DNA of 64,000 nucleotides from Mesorhizobium neociceri (GTDB lineage: Bacteria > Pseudomonadota > Alphaproteobacteria > Rhizobiales > Rhizobiaceae): contig NZ_JACDTY010000016.1 of NCBI RefSeq assembly GCF_013520985.1, positions 88,225 through 152,224 of the forward strand, written 5' to 3'. The notes beneath the pieces were generated by a model, which made no database searches, had not been told where the DNA came from, and saw nothing but the letters and a program-made list of their open reading frames with translations. Made by a program: the position numbers and the translations under genes. This document shows, one piece after another, positions 25,761 to 37,426 of this stretch; position 1 is the stretch's first letter; every line of letters begins with the position of its first letter.

Positions 25761-26083
25761 GTCGATCTCCCGTCGCGCCCGTCCACGACCCACCAACTCA
25801 CATAACGCCCCAGCGAGCCACTGAAAACAGTAAGCCGGCTGAAAGATGTGGATGCGGACGATCGCAGATGCGGCTAGACGGCTCGAGGCGCTCACCAGCC
25901 CGAAACGGCAGGAACTCGCCCTGGTTGAAACATGGTTTTTCGCCGGCCGCTTGTCACCGGCGTGCGGATACCGCGATCGCCGGCGTGCGCCCAGCCGAAA
26001 TCGAAGCGGTGCTGCCGATGCCCTCGGCCGATGTCATGCTGTCGCTGCTCGCCCAGATGGAAGGCTGAGCAGATACCGCCTGC
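25761..26083. other. Intergenic region with a possible decayed reading frame
   Basis: About 320 bp between the DUF47 and sthA genes. Contiguous frames on the plus strand (first half near 25853-25960 encoding RTIADAARRLEALTSPKRQELAL, second half near 25980-26068 ending PSADVMLSLLAQMEG) read plausibly if joined by one frameshift. No family is recognised and neither half has a convincing ribosome site. Confidence 0.3.
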
Positions 26084-27472
26084 CTACCCCTGCCCCATCC
26101 GGTTCCAGGCATCGAGCCCGGCGATCTTGTAGGCTTCGGCCAGGGTCGGGTAGTTGAAGGTGTTGTTGACGAAGAAGTCGACGGTGCCGCCGAGATTGAT
26201 CACCGCCTGGCCGATATGGATCAGTTCGGTGGCGCCCTCGCCGACGATGTGGGCGCCGAGCAGGCGGCGGGTTTCGACCGAGAACAGCAGCTTCAGGAAG
26301 CCGGTATTGACGCCCATGATGTGGCCACGCGAGGTTTCGCGGAACCGCGCCAGGCCAACCTCATAGGCAGCACCGCTTTCGCGCACCTGTTCCTCCGACT
26401 GGCCGACGGTGGAGATTTCCGGCACGGCGTAGATGCCATAGGGAAAGGTTTCCGGCGGCGGTGGCAACTGCACGCCGAAGGCGTGGCAGGCGGCCACCCT
26501 GCCCTGCTCCATCGAGGTCGAGGCAAGGCTGGGGAAACCGATGACATCGCCGGTGGCATAGATGTTGGGCACGCTGGTCTGGAAGGTTTGCGGATCGACC
26601 TTGATGCGGCCTCTGGAGTCGGCCTCGATGCCGACCACGTCGAGGCCGAGGCTGCCGAGATTGCCGCTGCGGCCGGCGGCATAAAGCACGATCTCGGAGC
26701 GGATGGTGCGGCCGTCGGCGAGCGTTACTTCGGCATAGTCGGGCTTGGAGACGATTTCCTTGACCGTGCTGCCGAGACGAATGGTCATGCCGCGGTCGCG
26801 CATCTGGTGGATGAAGTCGTCGACGATCTCGCGGTCGACGAAATCGAGGATGGTGTTGCGCGGCTCGACCAGCGTCACCGGCACGTCGAGGGCCGAAAAG
26901 ATGGTGGCATATTCGACGCCGATGACGCCGGCGCCGATCACCGTCAGTGTGCGCGGCAGATGGTCGAGCTCCAGCATCTCGTCACTGTCGAAGACGCGGA
27001 TCTTGTCGAAAGGCACGTCGCGCGGCCGGTGCGGCCTGGTGCCGACCGCGATCAGCGCATTGGCGAAACCGACCTCCGAGTAGTCGCCATTGTCGGCCGT
27101 CAGGCTGACCTTGTTGGGGCCAACGAATTTCGCCATGGCGCGCACGCTCTTGACCGCGTTGCGCATGAACTGGTGCTGCAGCACCTCGACCTCGTGGTCG
27201 AGCGTCTTGTGCAAGCGCTCAACCAGATCAGCGATGGAGATGTCCTGCTTGACCCGGTAGCCACGGCCGTAAAAGCCGCGCTCGCGCCAGCCGGAGAGGT
27301 TGAGCACCGTCTCGCGCAGCGTCTTGGACGGGATGGTGCCGGTGTGCACCGAGACGCCGCCGAGGCGCCGGCCCCTGTCCACCACCAGCACCGATTTGCC
27401 GAGCTTGGCCGATTGCACGGCGGCGCGGCGGCCGGAAGGGCCGCTGCCGATGACCAGCATGTCGTAATCCAT
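26084..27472 (-). CDS. sthA: Soluble pyridine nucleotide transhydrogenase (Si-specific)
   Basis: Interconverts NADPH and NADH in the cytosol with FAD as cofactor. The 462-residue flavoprotein of the disulfide-reductase fold opens with the FAD-binding MDYDMLVIGSGPSGRRAAVQSAKLGKSVLVV. At the position of the redox disulfide it reads GGVSVHTGTIPSKTLRE, lacking the C-x4-C pair, as is diagnostic for SthA. NAD(P) binding is at LTVIGAGVIGVEYATIF, second FAD site at IYATGDVIGFPSLAS, and the dimerisation domain at the end. The ATG at 27472 follows GGGGA. Monocistronic. Confidence 0.93.
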   Translation of the reverse strand: MDYDMLVIGSGPSGRRAAVQSAKLGKSVLVVDRGRRLGGVSVHTGTIPSKTLRETVLNLSGWRERGFYGRGYRVKQDISIADLVERLHKTLDHEVEVLQHQFMRNAVKSVRAMAKFVGPNKVSLTADNGDYSEVGFANALIAVGTRPHRPRDVPFDKIRVFDSDEMLELDHLPRTLTVIGAGVIGVEYATIFSALDVPVTLVEPRNTILDFVDREIVDDFIHQMRDRGMTIRLGSTVKEIVSKPDYAEVTLADGRTIRSEIVLYAAGRSGNLGSLGLDVVGIEADSRGRIKVDPQTFQTSVPNIYATGDVIGFPSLASTSMEQGRVAACHAFGVQLPPPPETFPYGIYAVPEISTVGQSEEQVRESGAAYEVGLARFRETSRGHIMGVNTGFLKLLFSVETRRLLGAHIVGEGATELIHIGQAVINLGGTVDFFVNNTFNYPTLAEAYKIAGLDAWNRMGQG

Positions 27473-27672
27473 ATTTCCCCGTCCCCTCGGCGTCTTGTTG
27501 CGCCGCAGCAAGCTAAACTGGGAAGAGTGTCATGTTCAACTGCCCAGACCGCAAACTCGTGCGGTTCGGCCCAACTGTGGTGAATCTTCCGGCGTAATGT
27601 GACAAGTGCGCGAGAAAGCTTAACCCGACGGCAACGCTTGCGTGCAATGGTCGCTCTCGAGGGGACCGCCGG

Positions 27673-28365
27673 GTGACTGATTTGACCATTTTCAAGAGTG
27701 AGCCGCTGTCTGGCGCGGAAGCGGGTCTCTGGTCCGGCCTGCGCAGCCGCGAGATCCTCATCGATCTGCGAGAGGGACTGTTCCGTTTCATAGCGCTGGC
27801 TGTCGCCGCGCTCTTTGTCTATCGGGGCGTGCAGCATCTGCTCGTCGACCCAGCTCGTCTCAACCTGTTGCTGCTCATGGTCTCCGACTCGTTGACTTTC
27901 ATCTGGTTGCTGACGGCGCGGCGACCCTTGGTGCGCGACTGGAACCCCCTCACCGTTTTCGTCGCGCTGGCAGCCGGCTTCGGCGGGGGCTTCGTCTCGA
28001 TGGAGGCCGGCGTTCCCATCATTCCGCTCTATGTCGCGGCGCCGATCCAGTTCATCGGGCTTTGGATTGTCATTTGGGGCAAGGTTTCGCTTGGCCGCTC
28101 CTTCGCCATCCTGCCCGCCAATCGCGGCGTCGTGACCGGCGGCGCCTACCGGTTCGTGCGGCATCCGATCTACGCCGGCTATTTGATCGGACACATTCTA
28201 TTCCTGCTGTCGAGCTTCTCGATCTACAATTTCACCGTCTATGCCATCATCACGCTTTTCCAGATCCACCGCATCCTGCGGGAGGAAGCCGTCCTAGCAA
28301 GGACGCAGGAATACAGCGAATACATGGACAGGGTCCGCTATCGCCTTGTGCCCGGCATCTTCTAG
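27673..28365 (+). CDS. Isoprenylcysteine carboxyl methyltransferase-family membrane protein
   Basis: 230-residue inner-membrane protein starting at GTG, with about five or six hydrophobic helices. The C-terminal catalytic part has GGAYRFVRHPIYAGYLIGHILF, the conserved G-x-Y-x-x-V-R-H-P-x-Y-x-G SAM-binding motif, and EEAVLARTQEYSEYMDRVRYRLVPGIF. Bacterial members methylate unknown lipid or small-molecule targets. Followed by an RDD gene about 100 bp downstream on the same strand. Confidence 0.87.
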   Translation: MTDLTIFKSEPLSGAEAGLWSGLRSREILIDLREGLFRFIALAVAALFVYRGVQHLLVDPARLNLLLLMVSDSLTFIWLLTARRPLVRDWNPLTVFVALAAGFGGGFVSMEAGVPIIPLYVAAPIQFIGLWIVIWGKVSLGRSFAILPANRGVVTGGAYRFVRHPIYAGYLIGHILFLLSSFSIYNFTVYAIITLFQIHRILREEAVLARTQEYSEYMDRVRYRLVPGIF

Positions 28366-28472
28366 GAAGGGTCCGCCGAACGCCGGAGTGTCTGTTTCTT
28401 GAATTCGCCATCGCCCTCACCATTTGAAAGGGCGACGGGCATTCCCATTGGATGCCATCGCGAGGACATGAC

Positions 28473-28943
28473 ATGAACGCGCGCGTACTTGACGGCGAAA
28501 TCATCACCAGCAGGCTCGACCACGTCAGGGCCTATGACGGTGTGCGCACGCGGCGCATCCTCGCCTTCATCATCGACTATTGCATCGTGGCGCTGCTCAC
28601 CATTCCGTTCGCGATCCTGGTGGCCGTGCTTGGCCTTCTGACATTCGGTCTTGGCTGGGCGCTTTATTCCATCCTCGTGCCGGCGGTCGCCATTCTCTAC
28701 ATCTGGAACACGCTGGGTGGCCGCAATCAGGCCACTTCAGGCATGAGGATGATGGGCATCCGGCTCGATCGTCTCGACGGCACGCGCATCGACGGGCTGA
28801 CCGCAGTGGTCCATTCGGTGCTGTTTTGGGCCAGCACCGTCATCCTGACGCCGCTCATTCTTCTGGTGACGCTGTTTTCCGATCGCAAGCGCACGCTGCA
28901 CGACCTGCTGCTTGGCACGATTGTCAGCCGCAGCGACCGTTGA
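28473..28943 (+). CDS. RDD-family membrane protein
   Basis: 156 residues. The RDD motif is seen as RRILAFIIDYCIVALL at the start of the first helix, with two further helices and the conserved GMRMMGIRLDRLDGTRI and DRKRTLHDLLLGTIV blocks. Role unknown; some relatives act in ion homeostasis. The ATG at 28473 has GAGGA six bases upstream. Confidence 0.9.
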   Translation: MNARVLDGEIITSRLDHVRAYDGVRTRRILAFIIDYCIVALLTIPFAILVAVLGLLTFGLGWALYSILVPAVAILYIWNTLGGRNQATSGMRMMGIRLDRLDGTRIDGLTAVVHSVLFWASTVILTPLILLVTLFSDRKRTLHDLLLGTIVSRSDR

Positions 28944-29082
28944 ACCGGCGTTCAACCGACCCCAACAGGCATTTGTGCGCAAATGTGAAGGCGTCCATTC
29001 AACCCCGCCTTCACAATCCTGTTGAATTTTTCGCCAGCCAAGCCAAAGGTAGAGCGATTCGCAGGAGTGTTCCCAAGGTTCG

Positions 29083-29847
29083 ATGACCCAGCATCCAACC
29101 CAGTCGCCGCAGTTCTTCCTAACCGCGCCATCGCCGTGCCCGTATCTTGAGGGCCAGTTCGAGCGCAAGGTGTTTACGCATCTGGTCGGCGACAAGGCGC
29201 CGGAGATGAACGACCTGTTGACGCAAGGCGGCTTCCGGCGATCGCAGAACATCGCCTACCGGCCTGCCTGCGAGACCTGCCGCGCCTGCGTCTCGGTGCG
29301 CATCCTGGCGCAGGAATTCACCGCCAGCCGCAACATGAAGCGGGTGATCCAGCGCAATTCCGATCTCGTCGGCGCCATGCACGACGCGCAGCCGTCGACC
29401 GAGCAGTACTCGCTGTTCCGCGGCTATCTCGACGCCCGCCACCGCCGCGGCGGCATGTCCGACATGACGGTGCTCGATTACGCCATGATGGTCGAGGACA
29501 CCCATGTCGACACCAAGGTCATCGAATATCGGCGCCGCGGCCCCGACACGTTCATCACCGGCAAGGGCCAGGGCGAGCTGATCGCCGTCGCGCTGACCGA
29601 CAAGATGGCCGACGGCCTGTCGATGGTCTATTCCTACTTCAATCCCGAATTCGAGGACCGTTCGCTCGGCACCTTCATGATCCTCGACCATATCGCCCGC
29701 GCCAGGGCCATGGGCCTGCCCCATGTCTATCTCGGCTACTGGGTCAACGGCTCGCGCAAGATGAACTATAAGATGCGCTTCATGCCGCAGGAGCATCTCG
29801 GCCCGAAGGGCTGGGAACGCTACGACCACGAAGCGGTCACGCGCTGA
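29083..29847 (+). CDS. bpt: Aspartate/glutamate leucyltransferase
   Basis: Adds leucine from Leu-tRNA to proteins with N-terminal Asp or Glu, marking them for ClpS/ClpAP (bacterial N-end rule). The 254-residue cytosolic product has the N-terminal ATE domain with a Cys cluster (CPYLEG, ACETCRACVSVRI) and the C-terminal GNAT-like part (YFNPEFEDRSLGTFMILDHIARARAMGLPHVYLGYWVNGSRKMNYKMRFMP). Length and motifs match the family fully. Monocistronic, with a promoter in the 140 bp upstream. Confidence 0.95.
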   Translation: MTQHPTQSPQFFLTAPSPCPYLEGQFERKVFTHLVGDKAPEMNDLLTQGGFRRSQNIAYRPACETCRACVSVRILAQEFTASRNMKRVIQRNSDLVGAMHDAQPSTEQYSLFRGYLDARHRRGGMSDMTVLDYAMMVEDTHVDTKVIEYRRRGPDTFITGKGQGELIAVALTDKMADGLSMVYSYFNPEFEDRSLGTFMILDHIARARAMGLPHVYLGYWVNGSRKMNYKMRFMPQEHLGPKGWERYDHEAVTR

Positions 29848-29976
29848 GTTCTCGTTCCCCAATCCAGGCCTAAACATTTTCAACCGAGACGATGCTGGTC
29901 TTTCCGCTGGTTGGCGGAGAGGGTGCGATTGCGCCGGCCGGCAATTCGCTCAAATCCATTGCGAAAGTACCGCTTC

Positions 29977-30873
29977 ATGTCATCTCACGATGCTCATACC
30001 AAAGGGCTTCTGCTCACCGCGCTTGGCGGCCTGACGCTGACCGTCGACATTCCGCTGATCCGGCTCGCCCATGGCGAAGCTTGGACGATCCTGCTGCTGC
30101 GCACCGGCGCCACCTTCGTCACGGCAATGATCGTGTGGGCGGTCTGGCGCTCGTTCAGCAAGAATGCGCCCCAGCTGATACCGGGCTGGTCGGGGCTGAT
30201 CGTCGCCGTGATCTACGGGCTCGGCGCGGTTGCCTTCATCACCGGCGTCTACAACACCTCGACCGCCAATCTGGTTTTCATCCTGGCCTTCACCACCATG
30301 TTCTCTGCGCTGCTGTCATGGCTGTTCCTGAAGGAGCGGCCGCGGCCAATGACACTGGTGGCGATGGCGCTGATGATCGTAGGCGTCGGCATCATTGTCG
30401 GCGATTCCGTCGGCACCGGACATCTGTTCGGCGACGTGATGGCACTATGTTCGGCCCTGGCGATCGCCTGCGCCATCACCATCTCCCGCGCCAGCGGTAA
30501 GGATATGGGTTTCACCGCGCTGACCGGCGTCCTGCTGCCTTTCGGGCTGGCGGCGATCATGGTCTCCAAGACCGGTTTTCAGGTGGAGGCGCCATGGTGG
30601 ATCATTTTCAATGGCGCCGTCATCATGCCGTTCGCCTTCTTCTGCCTCGCCAACGGGCCGAAATACATTTCAGGCCCGGAAGTGGCGATGTTTTATCTGC
30701 TCGAGACGGTGCTGGCACCGGTCTGGGTGTGGATGATCTTTGCCGAGACGCCGTCGCGCAACAGCCTGATCGGTGGCGTGATCCTGATCGTCACGCTGGT
30801 CGCGCACTCGCTGTGGCAATTGCATGAAGGGCGCAAGCGGCGGGCAGCGCTCGCGGTCGCTTACCCAGCCTGA
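29977..30873 (+). CDS. DMT-family transporter (EamA)
   Basis: 298 residues with ten predicted helices in two EamA repeats (first with GLLLTALGGLTLTVDIPLIRLAHGE, second with GDVMALCSALAIACAITISRASG). Probable metabolite exporter in the inner membrane. The ATG at 29977 gives the standard length; the frame is open further upstream without a ribosome site. It is convergent with the AI-2E gene, with their ends touching (13-bp overlap). Confidence 0.88.
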   Translation: MSSHDAHTKGLLLTALGGLTLTVDIPLIRLAHGEAWTILLLRTGATFVTAMIVWAVWRSFSKNAPQLIPGWSGLIVAVIYGLGAVAFITGVYNTSTANLVFILAFTTMFSALLSWLFLKERPRPMTLVAMALMIVGVGIIVGDSVGTGHLFGDVMALCSALAIACAITISRASGKDMGFTALTGVLLPFGLAAIMVSKTGFQVEAPWWIIFNGAVIMPFAFFCLANGPKYISGPEVAMFYLLETVLAPVWVWMIFAETPSRNSLIGGVILIVTLVAHSLWQLHEGRKRRAALAVAYPA

Positions 30874-32075
30874 CTTTTCTTCGCCGGGCCGGCGACAATC
30901 TCGATCTGTGGCGGCCCGCCTTCGATCTCGGCGACGGAATCGGGAACGGGGTCTTCGGCCAATTCCACCTCGCGCAACCATTCGCGCCAGATCGCCACCA
31001 GCAGCGCCATCAGAACGGGGCCGATGAAAAGGCCGAGAAAGCCCATTGTCTTGACGCCGCCGATCAGGCCGAAAAAGGTCGGCAGGAAAGGCAGCTTGAT
31101 CGGTCCGCCGACCAGTTTCGGGCGCAAGGTCTTATCGACGATGAACAGCTCCACGGCGCCCCAGATGAACAGCGCCAGCCCCGCCATCGGCGAACCGCTG
31201 GCGGCGAGGTAGATCGACACCAGCGTGAACGACAGCGGCGCGCCGCCGGGGATCAGCGCCATCACGCCAGTGAGCGCGCCAAGCGTCACCGGCGACGGCA
31301 CGCCGGCCAGCCAGTAGGCGATGCCCAGCACCAGCCCCTCGCCGATGGCGATCACGGTCATGCCGGTGACGGTCGAGGAAATGGTTGCCGGCACGACGCG
31401 CGAAATCCGCTCCCAGCGTGTCGGCAGGATGCGTTCGCCGAGGCGGTCGATCTGGCCGGCGAAATGTTCGCCGTCGCGGTAGGCGAAGAACAGCGCGATC
31501 ATCATGAACAGCAGCGTCAGCAACAGGCCGAAGGCGCTGCCGCCGGCCGCCAGTACACCGCGATAGATGCTGCCGATATTGGCGCCGCTGACCAGCTGGA
31601 TCAGTTCGCCGATGCCGCCGGGATGGCCGAAATTGTCCGCCCACTGTTCGTTCAACCACTCGCCGACGACAGGCAGCGTCGTGATCCACTGCGGTGTGAC
31701 CGCGCCGTGCCGGTTGGTCTCGATCGCCCAGCCGACCCATTCGCGGACTTCGTTGATGGCATAGGTGCCGGCGAGCGCGATCGGCACAACCAGAAAGGTG
31801 AGGATGAACAGGATGGCGAGCGTCGCGGCAATGGTGCGATTGCCGCCGACGCCGGCAAGCAGCCGGCGGTAGAGCGGCCAGCTGGCGAAGGCGATGACGA
31901 GCGCAGCCAGCACCGGAAACAGGAAGCCGTGGAAGAAATAGACACCGGCGGCGACGATCAGCACCAAGAGCCAGCGCGCCGCCGACAGCGGCGGTATGAC
32001 GGCGGCTCTCAGCGGCGTCGACAGGCCGAACAGGCGCTGCTGACGTTCCGGCTTCTGGATCTTGGATTCCTTCAA
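30861..32075 (-). CDS. AI-2E family transporter (TqsA/PerM-like)
   Basis: 404-residue membrane protein with about eight helices. The N-terminal helices (LLVLIVAAGVYFFHGFLFPVLAALVIAFASWPLYRRL), the long amphipathic middle, and the conserved C-terminal GVPSPVTLGALTGVMALIPGGAPLSF then GPIKLPFLPTFFGLIGGVKTMGFLGLFIGPVLMALLVAIWREW identify the family. Members export AI-2 or ions; the name does not prove a quorum-sensing role. Its 3' end overlaps the convergent EamA gene by 13 bp. Confidence 0.92.
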   Translation of the reverse strand: MKESKIQKPERQQRLFGLSTPLRAAVIPPLSAARWLLVLIVAAGVYFFHGFLFPVLAALVIAFASWPLYRRLLAGVGGNRTIAATLAILFILTFLVVPIALAGTYAINEVREWVGWAIETNRHGAVTPQWITTLPVVGEWLNEQWADNFGHPGGIGELIQLVSGANIGSIYRGVLAAGGSAFGLLLTLLFMMIALFFAYRDGEHFAGQIDRLGERILPTRWERISRVVPATISSTVTGMTVIAIGEGLVLGIAYWLAGVPSPVTLGALTGVMALIPGGAPLSFTLVSIYLAASGSPMAGLALFIWGAVELFIVDKTLRPKLVGGPIKLPFLPTFFGLIGGVKTMGFLGLFIGPVLMALLVAIWREWLREVELAEDPVPDSVAEIEGGPPQIEIVAGPAKKSQAG

Positions 32076-32166
32076 ACGCCCATCTCTCCCCGGCCTACCC
32101 AGCGTTTATGCACTGTTATAGTGCCGCAATCGTGACGATAGTCCAAATGGTTGGTGAGACGTCTTT

Positions 32167-32348
32167 CCTTCTCCCCTTGTGGGGCCCGAAGGGCGGGCGA
32201 GGCCCGTGACTCGCCCCGGGTGGTGGATCGGCGCGCAGCGCCGAGACGGATGAGGGGTGTTCCAGCGGAGTGAGGCGTTGGCGTTCCCTGGAACACCCCT
32301 CATCCGACCTCGCTTCGCGAGGCCACCTTCCCCCACAAGGGGGGAAGG
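32167..32348. repeat. Palindromic intergenic repeat, copy A
   Basis: Same family as 49039-49183. Core arms CGGATGAGGGGTGTTCCA (32247-32264) and TGGAACACCCCTCATCCG (32289-32306) are exact inverted copies. The outer ends (CCTTCTCCCC... and ...GGGGGGAAGG) also pair. Copy A has about 35 bp of extra sequence in its left flank. It lies between the AI-2E promoter and the parC 3' end. Confidence 0.9.
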
Positions 32349-32362
32349 AAGAAGCACCTGCC

Positions 32363-34615
<2,253 letters not shown>

Positions 34616-35017
34616 GCGGCTGGACTAGCCGAGCGGGTGATTCGCGGCAAGGCGGGGCTGCGGAAATCCGCAATTTGCGGCCTCTGGGCTGCGAAGGCGG
34701 CTCAAGATCGGACGATGGATGTGACGGACTTCATGTTCCTACGTGCCGTCCCTATGCAACAGCACCGGTAGCAGTGCTGTTGCCAACCAACATCAATCTG
34801 TTACACGCCCTCTCTAAGGCAGGAGACGGTACGCAGGGGAGCCCGACCTTCATGACATATTCACCGCATCGAGCGAAGGCTCCCGCTCCGATTTGCCTTT
34901 CGCCATGATTTTCGACAAATCTGGGGGAAAGTGCCTTTTTCCCGTCCAGTTCGTCACGGAATGGTGACGGCGTAGAATTCAGAAAACACTTTTCAGGACT
35001 CTCTCAGGGAACTCGCG
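34616..35017. other. Intergenic region upstream of exported protein gene
   Basis: About 400 bp between divergent parC and the 35018 gene. It should hold both promoters. An inverted repeat CGTCAC (34952-34957) / GTGACG (34964-34969) sits 49 bp before the 35018 start and could be an operator. Short frames exist but none has a credible ribosome site or composition. Confidence 0.45.
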
Positions 35018-36208
35018 ATGACAATCCAACGCTCGACACTCAAGACACTCGCTTTTTCGACTTTTTTGCTGACTCTGCCGCTGAATGCCGCCTTTGCGCA
35101 GGACACGGCTGTTGCCGACCGGCTGAAGGCCGCACTTGCCGTCCAGGGCGTCGATATCACCTGGACCGGGGTCTCCGGTGACAATTCCAGCATGGTGCTG
35201 CAGGGCGTGTCGGTTAAACCGGCCGCCGAAAAGGAAGCGCTGCCGATCGGCGACATCAAGCTTGAAGGCGTGACCGAAGCCAATGGCGGCTTTGACGTCG
35301 CGACCATCACGACTTCGGCCTTCGAGCACAGCAAGGACGGTGTAACGCTCAACCTCACCCCCTTCGTCATTCATGACGCCAACATCCCGGCCGAGGGCGC
35401 TACAGGCCCGCTCGGCTCGATGATGATCTACAAGTCGGCCGAACTCGAAAACCTGACGGTCAAGGTTGCCGACAAGACCGCCTTCTCGGTGGATGGGCTT
35501 GCTGTCCAGATCACGCCTCCGGCCGACGGCAAGGCGATGGAATTTTCCGCCACGACGGAAAAGTTCAACGCCGACCTGACGCTGGTCGACGATGCGAAGT
35601 CGAAGGAAGCCATCGAGGCCCTCGGCTACCAGAACATCTCGGGCAATATCGATATCGGCGGCACCTGGCAGCCGAGCGATGGCAAGATGGACCTGTCGAA
35701 ATACGACATCTCGGTCGAGAATGCCGGCACGCTCGGCATGACCTTCGGCCTCGGCGGCTACACGGTCGATTTCGTCAAGTCGATGCAGGAGATGCAGAAG
35801 AAGCTGGCGGCGCAGCCCGAAGGCGCCGATAATTCGGCGCAAGGCATGGCCTTGCTCGGCCTGTTGCAGCAGCTTTCCTTCAACAGCGCCTCGGTCCGCT
35901 TCGACGACGATTCGCTGACCGGCAAGGTGCTTGAGTATGTCGGCAAGCAGCAGGGCATGTCGGGCAAGGACATCGCCAACCAGGCCAAGGCGATCGTGCC
36001 TTTCGGCATGGCGCAGCTCAACAATCCTGAACTGACGGCCGAAGTGACGGCCGCGGTGAGCAAATACCTCGACGATCCGAAGAGCCTCGAGATTTCGGCA
36101 GAGCCGCCGGCAGCAGTGCCGTTCGCGCTGATCATGGCGGGCGCGATGTCCAACCCGCTCGACCTGCCGAAGACGCTCGGCGTCCACGTCAAGGCCAACG
36201 AAGACTGA
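35018..36208 (+). CDS. Exported protein of unknown function (conserved rhizobial type)
   Basis: 396 residues with a clear Sec signal peptide (LKTLAFSTFLLTLPLNAAFAQD, cleavage after AFA). The mature part is acidic, beta-rich and repetitive in character (GDIKLEGVTEANGGFDVATI, LENLTVKVADKTAFSVDGLAV, LSKYDISVENAGTLGMTFGL), ending in a helical region. No enzymatic motif is visible. It looks like a periplasmic or outer-membrane-associated beta protein; I know of no function. Followed by a clear terminator, so monocistronic. Confidence 0.82.
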   Translation: MTIQRSTLKTLAFSTFLLTLPLNAAFAQDTAVADRLKAALAVQGVDITWTGVSGDNSSMVLQGVSVKPAAEKEALPIGDIKLEGVTEANGGFDVATITTSAFEHSKDGVTLNLTPFVIHDANIPAEGATGPLGSMMIYKSAELENLTVKVADKTAFSVDGLAVQITPPADGKAMEFSATTEKFNADLTLVDDAKSKEAIEALGYQNISGNIDIGGTWQPSDGKMDLSKYDISVENAGTLGMTFGLGGYTVDFVKSMQEMQKKLAAQPEGADNSAQGMALLGLLQQLSFNSASVRFDDDSLTGKVLEYVGKQQGMSGKDIANQAKAIVPFGMAQLNNPELTAEVTAAVSKYLDDPKSLEISAEPPAAVPFALIMAGAMSNPLDLPKTLGVHVKANED

Positions 36209-36230
36209 TCGAGCGAAACGCTCAAACAAA

Positions 36231-36252
36231 AGCCCGGCAGCAATGCCGGGCT
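36231..36252 (+). terminator. Rho-independent terminator
   Basis: Perfect 9-bp stem AGCCCGGCA (36231-36239) / TGCCGGGCT (36244-36252) with a GCAA loop, preceded by an A-rich run and followed by TCTACC. It lies 22 bp after the stop of the 35018 gene. Confidence 0.8.
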
Positions 36253-36315
36253 TCTACCTGCTGTCGCAAAAATCGATCGCACTCCGCCTTAGAGTCTCGA
36301 TGAACGCGAAGCGTT

Positions 36316-37278
36316 TCAGTTTGCCTTCGGCCAGCCCTTCCAGACCATATATACGTTCGCCCGCTGATAGTGCGTATCGGCCCGCGCCGCCGGCTGATGC
36401 TCGAAGCCCGCGCTTTCGTACATGCGGATCGCCGGAGCAAGCTTGGTGTTGGTTTCGAGGAACAGCGTATCGCGGCCCAGCCGCTCGAATGCGCGGATCG
36501 CATGCTCAAGCAGCCGCCGCCCGATCCCTAGCCCTCGCGCCGCCGGATCGACGCCCATTTTGGTGAGTTCGACTTCATTTTCGCCAATCGGCAATAACGC
36601 ACAGGTGCCCACAACCTCCTCACCATGCAACGCAAAGTAGATGCTGCCGCCATGTCTAAGGATATGCTTTTCAGGCGCGGAGAGCACAGCGTGGTCGCCT
36701 TCTTCAATATAGAAGTACCGGTTTAACCACTCCGCATTCAGCCGGTAGAAGTGGTCCCGCAGCGACGGCTCGAACGGAACGATCTCGATTGCATCCGCAC
36801 CGAGCCTGCGCGCCCGCTCAGCGACGGCCGCGGCCATTGTTTCGTCGAGCATTCGCTCCAGCCCTCCGACGGCCGCCAACAAATCGATCCCGTCTACCTG
36901 ACAACGCGCGTCCAGTTCGTCGCGCAGGGCACGCCACAACGGTTTGGCCTTACGCAGCGCAACCTCTGCCTTTTGCGTAAGCGCCAACTCGCGCACCCGG
37001 CGGTCATCCCCGCCTGGTATTGCGGTCAGCCAATCGTCCTTTGTTAGCCGAGAGGCCAGTTGACTGATCGACGAATGCGTGAGCCCCGCCGCCTTGGCCA
37101 ACTCACCGACCGACTGCGGCCCTCGGTCGTGGATAGTCCTGAGCACCGGGAACCACCTGGCCTCGAGACCGATTCCATGGGCGGCGTAGACCTCATCGGC
37201 CATCGCGTAGAGTTGCTCGCTCACTGCTCGGAGCCTGCTCCCGAGCGCCAGAACACCGACCTCCGCCAGATAAGTCAT
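36316..37278 (-). CDS. MarR-type regulator fused to GNAT acetyltransferase
   Basis: 320 residues in two domains. Residues 1-145 form a MarR winged helix (RWFPVLRTIHDRGPQSVGELAKAAGLTHSSISQLASRLTKDDWLTAIPGGDDRRVRELALT). Residues 165-320 form a GNAT domain with the acetyl-CoA loop in VELTKMGVDPAARGLGIGRRLLEHAIRAF and the FLETNTKLAPAIRMYESAGFE block. Such fusions are common in rhizobia; the acetylated substrate and regulated genes are unknown. The ATG at 37278 has GGAG six bases upstream; two in-frame ATGs further upstream do not. Confidence 0.9.
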   Translation of the reverse strand: MTYLAEVGVLALGSRLRAVSEQLYAMADEVYAAHGIGLEARWFPVLRTIHDRGPQSVGELAKAAGLTHSSISQLASRLTKDDWLTAIPGGDDRRVRELALTQKAEVALRKAKPLWRALRDELDARCQVDGIDLLAAVGGLERMLDETMAAAVAERARRLGADAIEIVPFEPSLRDHFYRLNAEWLNRYFYIEEGDHAVLSAPEKHILRHGGSIYFALHGEEVVGTCALLPIGENEVELTKMGVDPAARGLGIGRRLLEHAIRAFERLGRDTLFLETNTKLAPAIRMYESAGFEHQPAARADTHYQRANVYMVWKGWPKAN

Positions 37279-37426
37279 CGCCATCTCCGTTGGCATTTAC
37301 GTAATGCCTAACATATTCGATCAGGATGGAATTGGCAACGAACACCGGTCTAAACCGGACAGGACGACGGAATACCTATGCCGAAGATCGATTCATCGAG
37401 AGGAAAGAAAGGCTTGGGCCTGATAC

